From Heliocidaris tuberculata (lineage: Eukaryota; Echinodermata; Echinoidea; Camarodonta; Echinometridae), in assembly GCA_025618425.1 (NCBI GenBank), contig CM046844.1:3276665-3340664 (forward strand): 64,000 bases of DNA, given 5' to 3'. A program made the translations under genes and the position numbers. Below, one piece after another: positions 12,679 through 23,148 of this stretch (position 1 is its first letter; every line of letters begins with the position of its first letter). The notes beneath the pieces are model-generated. The model worked only from the letters and a program-made list of their open reading frames with translations, did no database searches and was not told the origin of the DNA.

Positions 12679-12922
12679 CATATTGTGGTGGGAATGATGT
12701 GCTGAACTCTGTGGCTGAACTCCACGTGGTCAAGAAGATTGGGAGCTCAGTTTTTTGCTACAAAAAAAAAAAAAAAAAAAATCAAACAAAATTGCACTTT
12801 TTGCAAATGACAACATATGCCATTAGTGTTTTTGCTTTTTAGTAACATTTACAAGGTGAAATTGGGTGGGGCGAAATCACAGACCACGAAAAGTGAGAAT
12901 TTCAGCGGTCATCCCACATTCC
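12679..12922 (+). repeat. Dispersed repeat, copy A
   Basis: Closely matches 56511-56742. Shared landmarks are GTGGTGGGAATG, CTGAACTCTGTGGCTGAA, CAAGAAGATTGGGAGCTCAG, GTAACATTTACAAGGTGAAA and AATTTCAGCGGTCATCCCA. The sequence after 12922 (GAGATATTGTGCGTACAAG) is related to the ATGGCG repeat family. Probably one multi-part mobile repeat. No protein-coding frame spans it. Confidence 0.75.
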
Positions 12923-13325
12923 AAAAGCTGTTTTCGAGATATTGTGCGTACAAGAAAGTGGACAACAAGAAATATATCACTAGAGTTGAACAAGTACAAC
13001 TATACAGGTGGTCTGTGGAACAGATTTTTTTTAAAGTACGATGTAGGCATGTTCCTAACATAAACGCATATTCGCGTGCAGAATGCAGTGTCTTCAAAGG
13101 TCAAAATGGTGTGAAATCAACTGTAGAATCAATTATGGACCAATAACGGCATTTTTTACATGTTCGTGCGCATGCGCGTAATGCGCGTGATTATATGTTT
13201 TCACGCATAAGACACTTTAAATGATTGAAAATGATCTGAAACATATGAAAAGTCAAACCTAAAGCAATTCAAACATTATCACACTTGTGCGCACATGCGC
13301 GTATTATTGCGTGCGTGCGCGTGTA

Positions 13326-13570
13326 GAGATGTTGTGGTTTAGTGGATAAGTCACCGGACTGCAGATCACAAGGTACGGGGTTCGAATCCCACCACGGCAC
13401 TAAGGTCCTTTGGCAAGACTCTAATCTAAGCTTGCCACTCTCCACCCAGGTATGAATTGGTACCTGATGTGCTTGAGCGCTAGTTACTATAACCAGGCTA
13501 TAACCAGGGTAATAATGTCTAAGCTCCACGAGCGTCACTGCGTGACGGATATGAGCGCTATATAAGTAGC

Positions 13571-13573
<3 letters not shown>
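13326..13573 (+). mobile_element. tRNA-derived SINE
   Basis: The head carries a polymerase III A box (GTGGTTTAGTGG) and B box (GGTTCGAATCC). The body continues with ACGGCACTAAGGTCCTTTGG and CCACTCTCCACCCAGG, and the tail ends in GAGCGCTATATAAGTAGCC. The same body is found at 15236-15905 and 48243-48482. The head keeps the Pol III promoter, but the element is a retrotransposed repeat and not a working tRNA gene. Confidence 0.85.
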
Positions 13574-13642
<69 letters not shown>

Positions 13643-13660
13643 TACTACTACTACTACTAG
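13573..13660 (+). repeat. (ATT)n then (ACT)n microsatellite, SINE tail
   Basis: More than twenty ATT units follow the SINE directly, then several ACT units. This is the usual simple-sequence tail of such SINEs. It produces a poly-Asn frame on the other strand that is not a gene. Confidence 0.9.
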
Positions 13661-13935
13661 AGGGTAGTAATGCACGCGCCATTTGCAAATATTTAACAAT
13701 ACCCTATAACACATGCGAAGTCCATCTCAGTCTATTTAAGACATGCGTGTACGTGCGCATTCAAGAAAATATTCTAGAAATCTTATAAGATGAATTGAAA
13801 TGCTAAAAAGGTCAAATATTAGTCATTTTTATGCTGTGTAAAGCACTTTCGGTCAATGACGCGCGCGCACGCGCGGAAATTTTTTTAATGATCCTAGATT
13901 TTTTTAATGATCCATTTTTTGAGCATTTTCAGATT

Positions 13936-14095
13936 TTGCGCGGAGATATAGCATATGTCGGAATTTTACAAAATGGCGCCTAGATGATGTCACGATGCAC
14001 TGACTATGTTGAAAAATATTCAGTGTTGAGACAATAACCATATCTACCATTGTACCAAATAATTATGAGTACATTTGAATAAAGCTGTGCTTTAA
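13936..14095 (+). repeat. Third copy of the dispersed ATGGCG repeat
   Basis: Matches 9914-10095: AAAATGGCGCC, GATGATGTCACGATGCACTG and ACCATATCTACCATTGTACC. It lies just upstream of the first recognised exon of the sphingomyelin-synthase-like gene. Confidence 0.65.
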
Positions 14096-14148
14096 ACATA
14101 TGCTTCAATGCTTTTATTCGCCTTCTTTGGATATTTATAACTATTCAG

Positions 14149-14266
14149 GACTATCGTCTTCCGGAGATTTTGCATAATTTTGGCGACTGTCTACATCATG
14201 CGAATATCCACCATGTTAGGCACTGCACTTCCTGTACTACCGCCTCCCAGCGAATGCACGACCGAG
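14149..14266 (+). CDS. SAMD8-like: Sphingomyelin-synthase-related protein (SMSr-like), internal exon with D2 motif
   Basis: The enzyme family moves a phospholipid head group onto ceramide in ER or Golgi membranes; SMSr makes ceramide phosphoethanolamine in the ER. This exon encodes about 39 residues: FRRFCIIL, a membrane segment, then YIMRISTMLGTALPV and a Cys. It fits the family's R-R..YxxR..TM..T.LPV (D2) region. Its acceptor is TATTCAG at 14142-14148 and its donor GAG|GTAAGA at 14266/14267. It begins in phase 2 and ends in phase 0, and an in-frame TAA at 14138-14140 rules out an upstream extension. The next exon opens in phase 0, as needed. Earlier exons (SAM domain, first helices, PLPD motif) were looked for and not found, so the 5' part of the gene is missing here. 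Confidence 0.75.
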
Positions 14267-15041
14267 GTAAGACATATTCAGAATAAATTAACAATTTTAA
14301 AATTGCCTCTTGTTTTGTTTTAGGAGGCAATTGTTTAGCTGTCAAAATTGTTTAACTTAGGATTGATGGGTCTTGGATACCTTAGTTAGAAAAAGGATTT
14401 CAGGTGGGATTAATCTCTTGGAAAAGGCTCAGATTCAAAATCATCAGGAATGGAAACAGCCATGGGTCCTGTCGAATATTTGGCTCCTGGAAAAAAAACT
14501 CGTCTAAAATTGTCATCCCCGGCAAATTCGTATACTCAATAAACTCATGGTAGAGGATAGGCGCAAGTGGGTTTTGACCCAGTTACAATAACCCCTGTGC
14601 AGCCAACCATGAAATATTATCCCACGACGAATGTTGTCCCGGAAGAAGCGGGGGAAACTCTTTTCAACTGCATACCAAATAGGTACATATTTACAGTCCA
14701 CTCTAAGGCAGTTCACTCTTAGGAAATTTTAAAAGTGTCGTTTTTGCTCTGACTCGCACCCATGTAGTGAGAACATTATAAAACAAGGGTATGCTTCCAT
14801 GCTGTCTGAAAGGTTTGTCATTCCCGCACACATATTTGCTGCATAATTTTGATTATTCTGCTGTCAAATGTGAAAAAAACATTCATGGTCTATCTGCGCT
14901 TCGCAAACGGATAGAGAATAAAAAGTTTCCCTTATATATTTTTTTTTTTTGTTGTTGCTTATATTGAACGATGATCATTTTTCTTATCTAGTTTTCTATT
15001 CAATATTTCTTTTTTATTCTTATTTCCCTAACCATTTACAG

Positions 15042-15192
15042 GCCACCGATACAATATATGAGAGACTTTGCATTTCCTTTTCTTTGTGGATGAAATCTGG
15101 ATCTCGATTGAGTGGAATTAAAATGTGTGGAGATTACATGTTTAGTGGACATATAACATCCTTAACACTTGGAAACCTCATGATTTTCGAGT
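15042..15192 (+). CDS. SAMD8-like: SMSr-like enzyme, exon with catalytic D3 motif
   Basis: Fifty codons plus one base. It ends in GIKMCGDYMFSGHITSLTL, the D3 motif (CGD..FSGHT) of sphingomyelin synthases and related lipid phosphate transferases, whose His is one of three catalytic residues on the luminal face. The family's Thr after SGH is Ile here, while Cys, Asp, Ser, Gly and His are kept. Acceptor TTTACAG ends at 15041 (phase 0, matching the previous exon). The donor GTAAGT starts at 15193. The leftover T joins the AT of the next exon to give Tyr, yielding FEYTPRK, close to the vertebrate EYTPR sequence. That join supports the model strongly. Confidence 0.85.
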
Positions 15193-15235
15193 GTAAGTAC
15201 ATGAATAACGGGCTAAATATTTTAGCGTTTGAGAA

Positions 15236-15905
15236 CCTAGAGGTGTTGTGGTCTAGTGGATATGTCTCCGAACTATGAATCACAAGGTACGGGGTTTGAG
15301 TACCTGCCACCAGGGGCGGATCCAGGATTTCGTATAAGGGGGGGGGGGGGGCGCACAAATGCAGGATTGTCAACTTTGGGAAACTGCTTGGAGGGAGACC
15401 CATATTTTTTTGGTCTGGCCAGCCCTCCAAAAGTCGCTCAGTGGTGGTGGTGGTGGTAGGGGGGGGGGGGGGGGGGGGGGGGGGATGGCGACCAAAAAAA
15501 AAGATTTCGCCAGCCCTCCAAAAGTCGCTCAGTGGGGGGGGGGGGGGGGGGGGGTTATGGGGTCCAGTTCCCCTCCATAATTCTCTGACAAGCAAACCCC
15601 CCCCCCCAAAAAAAAAAAGGTTTTCTGGTCGAAAAGGGGGGGGGGGCACAATGCATTGTTTTCCCTCAAAAGGGGGGGGGGCACGGACCGGGATTGCCCC
15701 CCCCCCTAAATCCGCCACTGCCTGCCACGGCACTAATGTCTTTTGGCAAGACATTAATCTATATTTGCCGCTCTCCACCCAGGTAAGGTAAATTCGGACC
15801 CGGTAGGATGAAATTCCTTGAATGCCAGTGCGCCTTATCAAGCCAGGGTAATAATAGGACAGTACCACCTAGAAACATTAGTTTTAAGCGTTATGTAAAT
15901 GTTAC
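15236..15905 (+). mobile_element. tRNA-derived SINE split by a hAT insertion
   Basis: Same family as 13326-13573: a TGTGGTCTAGTGG A box, ATCACAAGGTACGGGG, and a decayed B box (GGTTTGAGTACC). The body resumes at 15721 with ACGGCACTAATGTC and CCGCTCTCCACCCAGG and ends in an ATT/ATC-rich tail. Positions 15311-15720 are a later insertion. Confidence 0.85.
15311..15720. mobile_element. hAT-like MITE nested in the SINE, with 8-bp target duplication
   Basis: The ends are CAGGGGCGGATCCAGG and, inverted, CCTAAATCCGCCACTG. CCTGCCAC directly precedes (15303-15310) and follows (15721-15728) it, a perfect 8-bp duplication typical of hAT transposition. The inside is G/C homopolymer tracts plus two copies of CCAGCCCTCCAAAAGTCGCTC. 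No transposase. Frames over it are proline- or glycine-rich artefacts. Confidence 0.92.
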
Positions 15906-17488
15906 TATTATTATCATTATCATTTTTGATTTTTTTTATAATCATTATTATAATTATTTTCATTATATAAATATTGTTATTAATGTTATCATAATAAAGA
16001 TAATTAAGATAATATTATTATTAAAGTGATTTTGTAACTTTGTAGAGTCTTGATAAAATCTGAGCTGCCTGGCCTTACATGTTATCAGTGTATGTAATAT
16101 GGTGTAAAAAGAAGCCCAGGAAAAAAAAAAAAACCACTTCAGAATCATCATGTGCTTCACACAAGTAAACATATGGAAGTGACCGGAATTGCCAGACTCA
16201 TTTTCCCCCATAGACTCAGTGTTAGACTAAAGCGTATGGCCATACGCTTTATGCTTTCGTAAATGGGAGTATTCAGTCATAGATATCTCAATAATATATT
16301 AATTATATATTTGAAAACCTTTCTATGCCTGGCTATTTATTTATCCTTCTGAACATCATCATACAAGACAGATATAAAGATTCAACAATTTATTAAATCA
16401 AGCCTCCACAAAGTTACCGAACCCTTTAATATTATCTTAATCATTTTTATTATATTTATTATCTTTATTATTATTATTATCCCTGACTCTTTATTCCCCC
16501 CCCCCGTATTGCTCATACACATTTTTGTTTTTTTTTCTCCACCCCCCCCCCCCCCCCCAGGTAGTATTCAAGCCTCCTCTGTTTTGTTCTCTTTTTCTCC
16601 CCTGTTTTCCTCTCTTTTTAAAAATTTGTTGATAGGCTCCAAATAGCACGGGTTTTTTTTTTTTAATTTATTTATGGGCTGTTATTTTTATTTTTTTCAA
16701 ACAGTGTCTATGTAATATAAGCGATGCTTATTTAACTGACCCCTCCGCTTATGTTTTCCTTTACAATTACAATGGGTAATTTCATGCTCGGTGTTGGTGT
16801 TTGGGGTTAGTGTTTATTTTGCCGCGAAATCATGATCTAACACCGACTATGAAATGAGAAAAAGATCAGTCGGTGTTAGGTGTTGAACTCTGATTTTCTG
16901 ACGTAGTTCCGGTTGCCGGTGTTTAATTTTTGTCAAACGTTGTCTGCTGAACTGAGCTCGGCGGTCGGTGTTTAATTTCATGTACAAAATTCCGTTCACT
17001 AACACTATACCCTAGGGATTAAGAAATTTTGATTTCACGTTCGGTGTTGGTGTTGGTGTTGCTATTTGAATGCTTGATATGGGAAATTTTGGTGATTAGC
17101 CAAGAGAAATAAAGTCCAGCAGGCATCATTCGAAGTGTAATGAGGTAGTATGTTCATATAGGTCTGAAATTAAATCTAGGCAAACATTTAGTCTAACGTT
17201 CGATCTAGAGCACACGGAAAGGAACTACTTTTGCTTTTTAAAGGGGCGGAAGGAGTGAATAAAAAATTCTACCTAATTTTTTTTTTCTAGATAGATTTGA
17301 TTAATATGATGTTAGATATTCCGTAGTAAAAGCCCCAGAGAATCGACATTATTAACTAGGATGAGCTCTAAATCAACAATCACAATACAAAAGTAATGAA
17401 ACTTCACGGCTAATCTGAGCCGATGCCCAAAATTTGGCCGTTTGCCATATACGCGCTGGGCCGTCCGATCCGGCGTCTAGCTGCATTA
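15906..17488. other. Intron of the SMSr-like gene: AT repeats and GGTGTT-rich sequence
   Basis: Holds AT-rich ATT/ATA sequence to about 16030, C runs near 16495 and 16543, and a stretch (16780-17070) with repeated GGTGTTGGTGTT. The latter is found inverted at 19525-19560. No exon was recognised. Confidence 0.5.
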
Positions 17489-17926
17489 AGGCCACCGCAC
17501 ACCTTACGATCGGTCTGCGATCCGATTTGTGAAATAATTCGCTTTGGCATTAAATATTGGCATTTTAACAAATGAAATCTACCTTATTCAGGTTCTGAAA
17601 AGTAATATGAATACTAAATATAGGGCTTTGGTGGGGTGTCAGCTCTCTACATGGAATAAGGGCAAAATAAGTTTCAAATCGTAGGCAGTCGTACGATTTT
17701 TGTGACGTCACTACGACTCGGAGCCGATTTGGCCATTCCACTGACGAGAAAACTCGGCAAAGGCCGTATTATCGAGATTACTATCTGCATGACTATTCAG
17801 ACCCTCAATCAAAAATATTTTTCGTTTTTAAATGTTTTGTCAAAATAATATTACATTTTCTTCTCAAATCGGATCGCAGACCGATCGTAAGTTTCTCTTT
17901 GCAGACAATGCTGCGGTAGCTAAAGG
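17489..17926. mobile_element. Palindromic MITE-like element
   Basis: CTTACGATCGGTCTGCGATC near 17501 is inverted as GATCGCAGACCGATCGTAAG near 17872. AAGGCCAC flanks both sides (17489 and 17921). The middle is AT-rich, with a diverged, partly matching GTACGATTTTTGTGACGTCA segment. No coding capacity. Confidence 0.65.
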
Positions 17927-18935
17927 CCACGGCAGCATTTTCTGCTGCAAGTGAGAAACTCGAGAGAAATTTAACCTAAACTTACTGTTCCTGTCAATAC
18001 TATTCATTTCTGTGAAGTTTCTTACCGGTTTCTAGATCAAATAAGGATTGCTTTTAGAATTACCGGACTACTCGTGCAATTTTACGATATTCTAGACAAA
18101 TAATTCAGTAGTCAAAAAACAAATTTTTCTTCTTCGTTGAGAATGGTGCTGACGCCGTGCCAATGTTAAATTATCGTATCCGAGACTCAAGGTATTTATG
18201 TAATTAACACATGAATGGTAGATTTCAGCATGGCAGCCACATAGCCCAGTCAAGCTTCTCTATTACGTCTTGTCAGACAGGAGCAAACGGACAATAGATG
18301 TGTTTACATAATCCTGACAATATCATTTGACTCCTTTTGAGAAAGCAATACAATTTTCAACATTTAATAAACTATTATTGAAATCATCATTTGACACCAA
18401 ATTTCACCCCAAGAAAGTTACAATACTCAAGGCAGTACTATGTAAATTTGACATGAATTGAATGAGACACTTTGGAGTGATTAAGGTTGTAATGCCAAAA
18501 AATGTTTTTTTCTCTATATCCTGAGCATTTTGGGCAGCAAAGCTGGGTGTAGGGGCACTTTGTTTTTTAGTGTTTTTTTCAGGGACGTGTTACACCCCTT
18601 CCCGATGGAAATTTTTGTAAGGTTTCGTACACCCATATCTCTTCCTTCTGACAAAATTTGGTCCATGGGCCTTAAGGGGAAAAATTTGTCCCAATTTTAG
18701 GGGCGGTCTGACAACCAATCACGACGGAACATTTTGTCAGTTTTGGTGTTTTTGGTAATATATAGTCATAAACCTACACCTACACCTACACCTACATATA
18801 CATTCTGACAAAGTTTGGCGCATATGTTAGATGGGTTGAAATCGACCCGACTTTGGGGCCTCTTTGGGGGGCTCTGGTTCCCGAACCCGGCGGCTTCGTT
18901 CGAGCCGACAAGCTTTTTGTGAATGGTATGAACAG
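17927..18935. other. Intronic sequence without recognised features
   Basis: No exon seen. A short CCTACA tandem occurs near 18775-18795. Confidence 0.4.
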
Positions 18936-19142
18936 TCTAAGACCCCGTTCTCACTCACTTTGAAAGTGGACTTTTGGAGCGGTCTATCTAAGACCCGTTC
19001 CTCAGGAACGGTTCTTAGGTGAGTGTGAACGGTCAGAGTGGTCCAGGAAGTGGTCTTCTGGACCGCTCCAGAAGACCACCTCGGGGAGGTGGTCTTGAGG
19101 AACGGGTCTTATTAAGAGCGGTATGGACCGCTCTAAACGTGC
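18936..19142. mobile_element. Complex palindrome built on GACCCGTTC / GAACGGGTC
   Basis: GGAGCGGTCTATCTAAGACC (18976) is matched in inverse by GGTCTT-ATTAAGAGCGGT (19103). Further hairpins lie inside, for example CTTCTGGACCGCTCCAGAAG. The density of nested inverse repeats fits a small foldback element in the intron. Confidence 0.55.
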
Positions 19143-19524
19143 AATAAGTAACTTTAAGGGGGTCAAATCTCATATGTAAGATAGGGTGACTATTTTGGGA
19201 CAAGCTCCCAGACTATATGTGTTTGGAATTTTTTCTTCCTTTTTTTCTTGAGACAATGGCTACCAAAAAGGGTCAAAATAGGGCCTACTAGTACGCCTAT
19301 CTTCTTAAATTGCAAAAATGTAAAATTATCGTACATTTGACCTTTTTTTGGAATTATTGATCTTACATCGTACAGAGGGCAAATTATCGTAGAAATACGA
19401 TTATTATCGTACACCTGGCAACGCTTGTTACCGGTGTTAAGCTATCGATGCGCTTTGTTAGGATATCGGTATCGGTTCCTTAATCTGAACAGCGGTGTTG
19501 GAGCTCGATTTTAGGAGAATTTTT

Positions 19525-19745
19525 GCTCTAAACACCAACACCAAATCACCCAGTGTTTACATTATACCAATTATCGATTTCATTTTTAACCAAGTCCATT
19601 GAATTATGTTTTATTTTATTTATGTTTCACTTCATATATTTGTTATGTTCCTGTTCTTAATTTTAATTTGTACTGTTTTAAAAAATTGTAAAATAATAAA
19701 CATGTTTGTGAAAAATCAATAAACTTTGAAATTTTGAATTACTAT
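19525..19745 (+). repeat. Inverse GGTGTT segment and retroelement-like 3' tail
   Basis: AACACCAACACC near 19531 is inverse to the GGTGTT-rich stretch at 16780-17070. The AT-rich sequence that follows ends in CAATAAACTTTGAAATTTTG, which looks like the 3' tail of a LINE of L2/CR1 type. Confidence 0.35.
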
Positions 19746-20275
19746 TCAAATTAATGCTTTTTAAGAGGGAATAAACTCAAATTCTAAGTACCAGGCTCAA
19801 CCATGTCAACCAATGATTTGCTTTCTCTGATATGCTTCTATTTTCTGATTTGTAGGGTTTATAGGGCTATAAGAATCTTGGCCAGGATTTACGCAATAAC
19901 ACAGACTTTGAAAGCAAGGTTTCGTTTATATATTTATCAGAATAACTCCTAAGTGTACACTGACATTATTGCTTATCTTCAAGTAACTTGAAACTGAGAC
20001 AGGGATAAGAGATATCATTTATCAAACTTTTATTATGTTTTTTTTTTCTTTTTTTTTACTTTTTACGAGTGTTTTATAGACTATTTGCTATTGGTTGGTT
20101 GCATGGATAATTCAATCGGCCATTATGATACCTCGATAAGATAATTTAAAAAGAAAATGCAGATGAATGAGGATCTACGTCATTATTTTCATAAACTTAT
20201 ATTTCATACTGTGCATACCGATACCTTTGCATTCGTAATGACTTCGTTTCGATCTACTTTGTTTTTCTTCTCCAG

Positions 20276-20574
20276 ATACACCAAGAAAATTCCTCGTCTT
20301 GCGAATATTTTCGACCACTGTCAATCTTGTCGGATCTTATATATTAATCGTCGGCAGAGGGCACTACACGGTCGACGTCATTATAGCTATCATTCTTGTT
20401 TTCGTCGTCTTTCATTATTATCACGCACTCACTAGCCTTTACGTCTTTACAAAGAGCAGCGAAAAGCTACGCTGGTTCCCGTTTTTCTGGTATTTCGAGA
20501 GCAATGTGTGCTGTGCCGTGCCAAATGAGTACGAAATTCCTCGTCTTTCACATTTTTTTTCAAGGGAAAAATAA
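20276..20574 (+). CDS. SAMD8-like: SMSr-like enzyme, last exon with catalytic D4 motif and C-terminus
   Basis: Encodes about 98 residues and a TAA stop. After TPRKFLVL and a hydrophobic helix (VNLVGSYILIV) comes GRGHYTVDVIIA, the D4 motif whose His and Asp complete the His-His-Asp catalytic triad. A helix ending in HYYHAL follows, then WFPFFWYFESNV and VPNEYEIP. The VPNEY segment is, from memory, a feature of SMSr/SAMD8 rather than SMS1 or SMS2, whose tails differ. The short cytosolic tail (to SREK) is of normal size. The acceptor is TCTCCAG ending at 20275, and phase 1 matches the preceding exon. The 5.1-kb intron before it carries a SINE, a hAT element and two palindromes. Confidence 0.88.
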
Positions 20575-21300
20575 CGAATCTTTGTTGGTAGTTGTATCTA
20601 GCTTCATTTCATTGTTTTTCAGTGCCTTTAGAGTGTTTGTTCACATAGTTCTTTGACTTATGTGAGGACTATCAAATATGCAAAATTATATGCGATACCA
20701 TGAAACTTCTACCAAGGTACCATTACATTGTGTTCATGGTACGAAGCAACTGCTGATCCATTATTCTGAAATAGAGGGAGTTGTTCCCTTCTCCACAGGG
20801 CGGACATCTCTCGTCCCCTCTCCACGTTCTCTGGATCTGCCAGAGTCGGCTAGAGGGAGGTGTCAGAGATGGATATCTTTGATACATTTACTCCCCCTGT
20901 TTTCTGACGGTGATGAGCACTTTGATAAAATTAGACTTTAGACTTTAGATTTTAGAATTTAATCAGAAGTAATTATTTCTGTTATGGCAAAAACATGAAT
21001 ATTCAAAATGTCTTACTTGCAAACAAATAATATGAATACACATAGTCATAAGTCGTATGGTCTAGGTCACATGTACATGAATATACTTTGTTTTAAATGG
21101 GAAAAAATTCCGCAAATTATAGGGACCAATTCAGAAACAAAGCTTCTGGAGATAGAGATAGTGAATAAAAATGTGATAATTCACTCCGATATGATGTTGG
21201 CTAACGGGCCTAAGGGTATGTTGAGGATTATGTCTTGATGTATACATGTACATGCTTTGATCACCAAGGTGCTTTCATGTATATAATCTGAAATAAATAT
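20575..21300 (+). other. Probable 3' untranslated region and downstream sequence of the SMSr-like gene
   Basis: AT-rich, with no further coding. Possible polyadenylation signals are AATAAA at 21164 and 21291; the site used cannot be told from sequence. Frames at 20678-20941 and 21008-21238 have no recognised domain. Confidence 0.45.
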
Positions 21301-21911
21301 CCCGAAATGTACAATTTACTACCTAAACCAGAATTTTCATGCCTTCAAAGTATTTCTACTTTGGAACTTTCATACTGAACTGCTGAAATTCATTCAATGT
21401 TGACACGATAGACGTCACTACGTCTACATTGTTTCCAGTGGGATATTATTTAAAATAACGAAAATTTGTTTCGTTCAGAGTGTAATGACGGATTGATGAT
21501 TATAGCAATTTTACCTGCAGTGCTTGGCCATGCAGCCCCTCTCTACATCATTCTCTTTTCCTCTCCTCTGTCACTCTCTATCTCTCTCTACATGCTCTAT
21601 CTATAATTATGTCTTCCATTCCCTATCTCATTTATCTTTATCTCCCTCTTTGTCTGTGTGTGTGTCTCTCTCTCTCTTTTATTCGTATAATTTCTTTCTA
21701 GCCCTCTCTTAATTTTACCTTTGTTATTCTCATCTATCTTTCTCTATCACTCCTCTGTTGTCTTCTCTCTCAATCCATACACCAATCTCTCCTCCTCCCC
21801 TCCCCCCTCCCCCTCCACTTCCATATGTACACTGTACACTGTAAAGCGCTTTGATCAGTTACTTAATTGGAAAGGTGCTATAAAGAAAAAACAACAACAA
21901 CAAAAACAAAA
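21301..21911. other. CT-rich low-complexity DNA and retroelement tail
   Basis: TCTCTC-type sequence fills 21540-21800. At 21836-21885 the phrase GTAAAGCGCTTTGATCAGTT, then GGTGCTATAAAG, resembles the conserved 3' tail of L2/CR1 LINEs and their SINE partners; an AAC repeat follows it. Confidence 0.5.
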
Positions 21912-22136
21912 CAGGGAGTGTTTTACAAAGAGTTAAGTTTGACTTAAAGTCGCACCTAAATTCCTAGTTGCGTGCTGTATATATGACACATCACCGCATT
22001 GGTCAAATCCTGCTCGGGGGACGCGCGCTATTGGGTAATCTACCAATGAGATTACGCGTATAGTACAGTATGCGCATTGGCACTTACGCAGGACTTTAAG
22101 TCAAACTTATAGTAACTCTTTGTGAAACACCCCCTG
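21912..22136. mobile_element. 225-bp MITE with CAGGGAGTGTTT ends
   Basis: CAGGGAGTGTTTTACAAAGA at the left is answered by TCTTTGTGAAACACCCCCTG at the right. Inside these lie AAGTTTGACTTAAAGT and ACTTTAAGTCAAACTT. No clear target duplication. Confidence 0.8.
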
Positions 22137-22926
22137 TTGTTATTATTATCTCCCTCTATTCAAGTATTTACCTCCAGTAATGTAGCCCTGTTTTGCTTTC
22201 TGTTTGTTTCTAAGACGGTGGCTATTTCTGACGTGATTCTTTGCTTCATTCTTGCCATTGAACAAGAATATAAAGAAGCGAGTTCGTAAGTACGATTTGC
22301 GCATGTGCAGATAAAGGGCATTTGCATACCGAGTACAATTGACCTTTATGCACTTTCATAGTGTGCGCACCATGATGCGCGCTCCAGCATGATTTTGCAC
22401 GTTAAACAAGTTGCGCGTCCACCAAAACAGATGCGCGTGCGCGTACAAATTGGGGTAATTTCAGCGTCATTTGTACCTTGTATGGAAGTGGATCTTATTA
22501 CCGAACACTTTTCAGAAAATCAACCATAGCAAATGAAATATCAAATGAATATATCTGTCAAACTTTTTTAACGAATGCTTAAATTCCTACAGAAAAAGAA
22601 ATTGGTGGAATTTAAAAAAGACAACGTAGATTTAATACGATATTCCCTTCCGAGCGAACCCCTTCCCAACGTCGCGGCGTTTTGGTCCCTTCAAAAAGGT
22701 ATTGCATTACCGAACGTGTGCCACCTATGGGGAAAAAGACACAACCTACCCCGATTTGGGGCCAACGGGATGAAGAGTGGGGGTGATGAGAGAGCAGGTC
22801 ATAAGATATTACTTATATTTTTTGCCTCATTTTATGATCTTCTGCCCTGTGTTCTCTGTGTCAAATAGTGTGGAGAACATACGCGTAGTTCCACGCGTAT
22901 GAAAGCTATTTTAGGCGCTTAACTGT
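22137..22926. other. Unassigned intergenic sequence
   Basis: A 97-codon + strand frame at 22575-22868 has no domain and is followed by no splice or polyadenylation context. I do not call it a gene. Confidence 0.4.
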
Positions 22927-23148
22927 ACACGTTCGGTAATACAATGCTGCTCGGTAATACAATCCATGATTATACTAATTACGAACCGGCTTATAAACTT
23001 TATAGTTTGAGACGTTGATATTTTACAAGCCTAGCTTACACGTTCGGTAATACAATGCTGCTCGGTAATACAATCCATGACTATACTAATTACGAACCGG
23101 CTTATAAACTTTATAGTTTGAGACGTTGATATTTTACAAGCCTAGCTT
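22927..23148 (+). repeat. Two near-identical 111-bp tandem copies
   Basis: Unit one is 22927-23037 and unit two 23038-23148. They differ at about one base (GATTAT against GACTAT). Each unit holds an inner duplicate, CGGTAATACAATGCTGCTCG followed by GTAATACAATCC. The high identity marks a recent duplication. Confidence 0.93.

Noticed and set aside
13326..13400. tRNA gene
   Set aside because: A and B boxes are present, but the sequence continues into a SINE body shared by three copies, and no good cloverleaf is formed.
13269..13688. 139-codon minus-strand frame with a long poly-Asn stretch
   Set aside because: It is the SINE body and its ATT tail read backwards.
15134..15868. 244-codon minus-strand proline-rich frame
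   Set aside because: It runs over the G/C homopolymer tracts of the hAT element and over the SINE, and overlaps the true exon on the other strand.
22575..22868. 97-codon + strand frame as a gene
   Set aside because: No domain, no splice or polyadenylation context, and composition like the surroundings.
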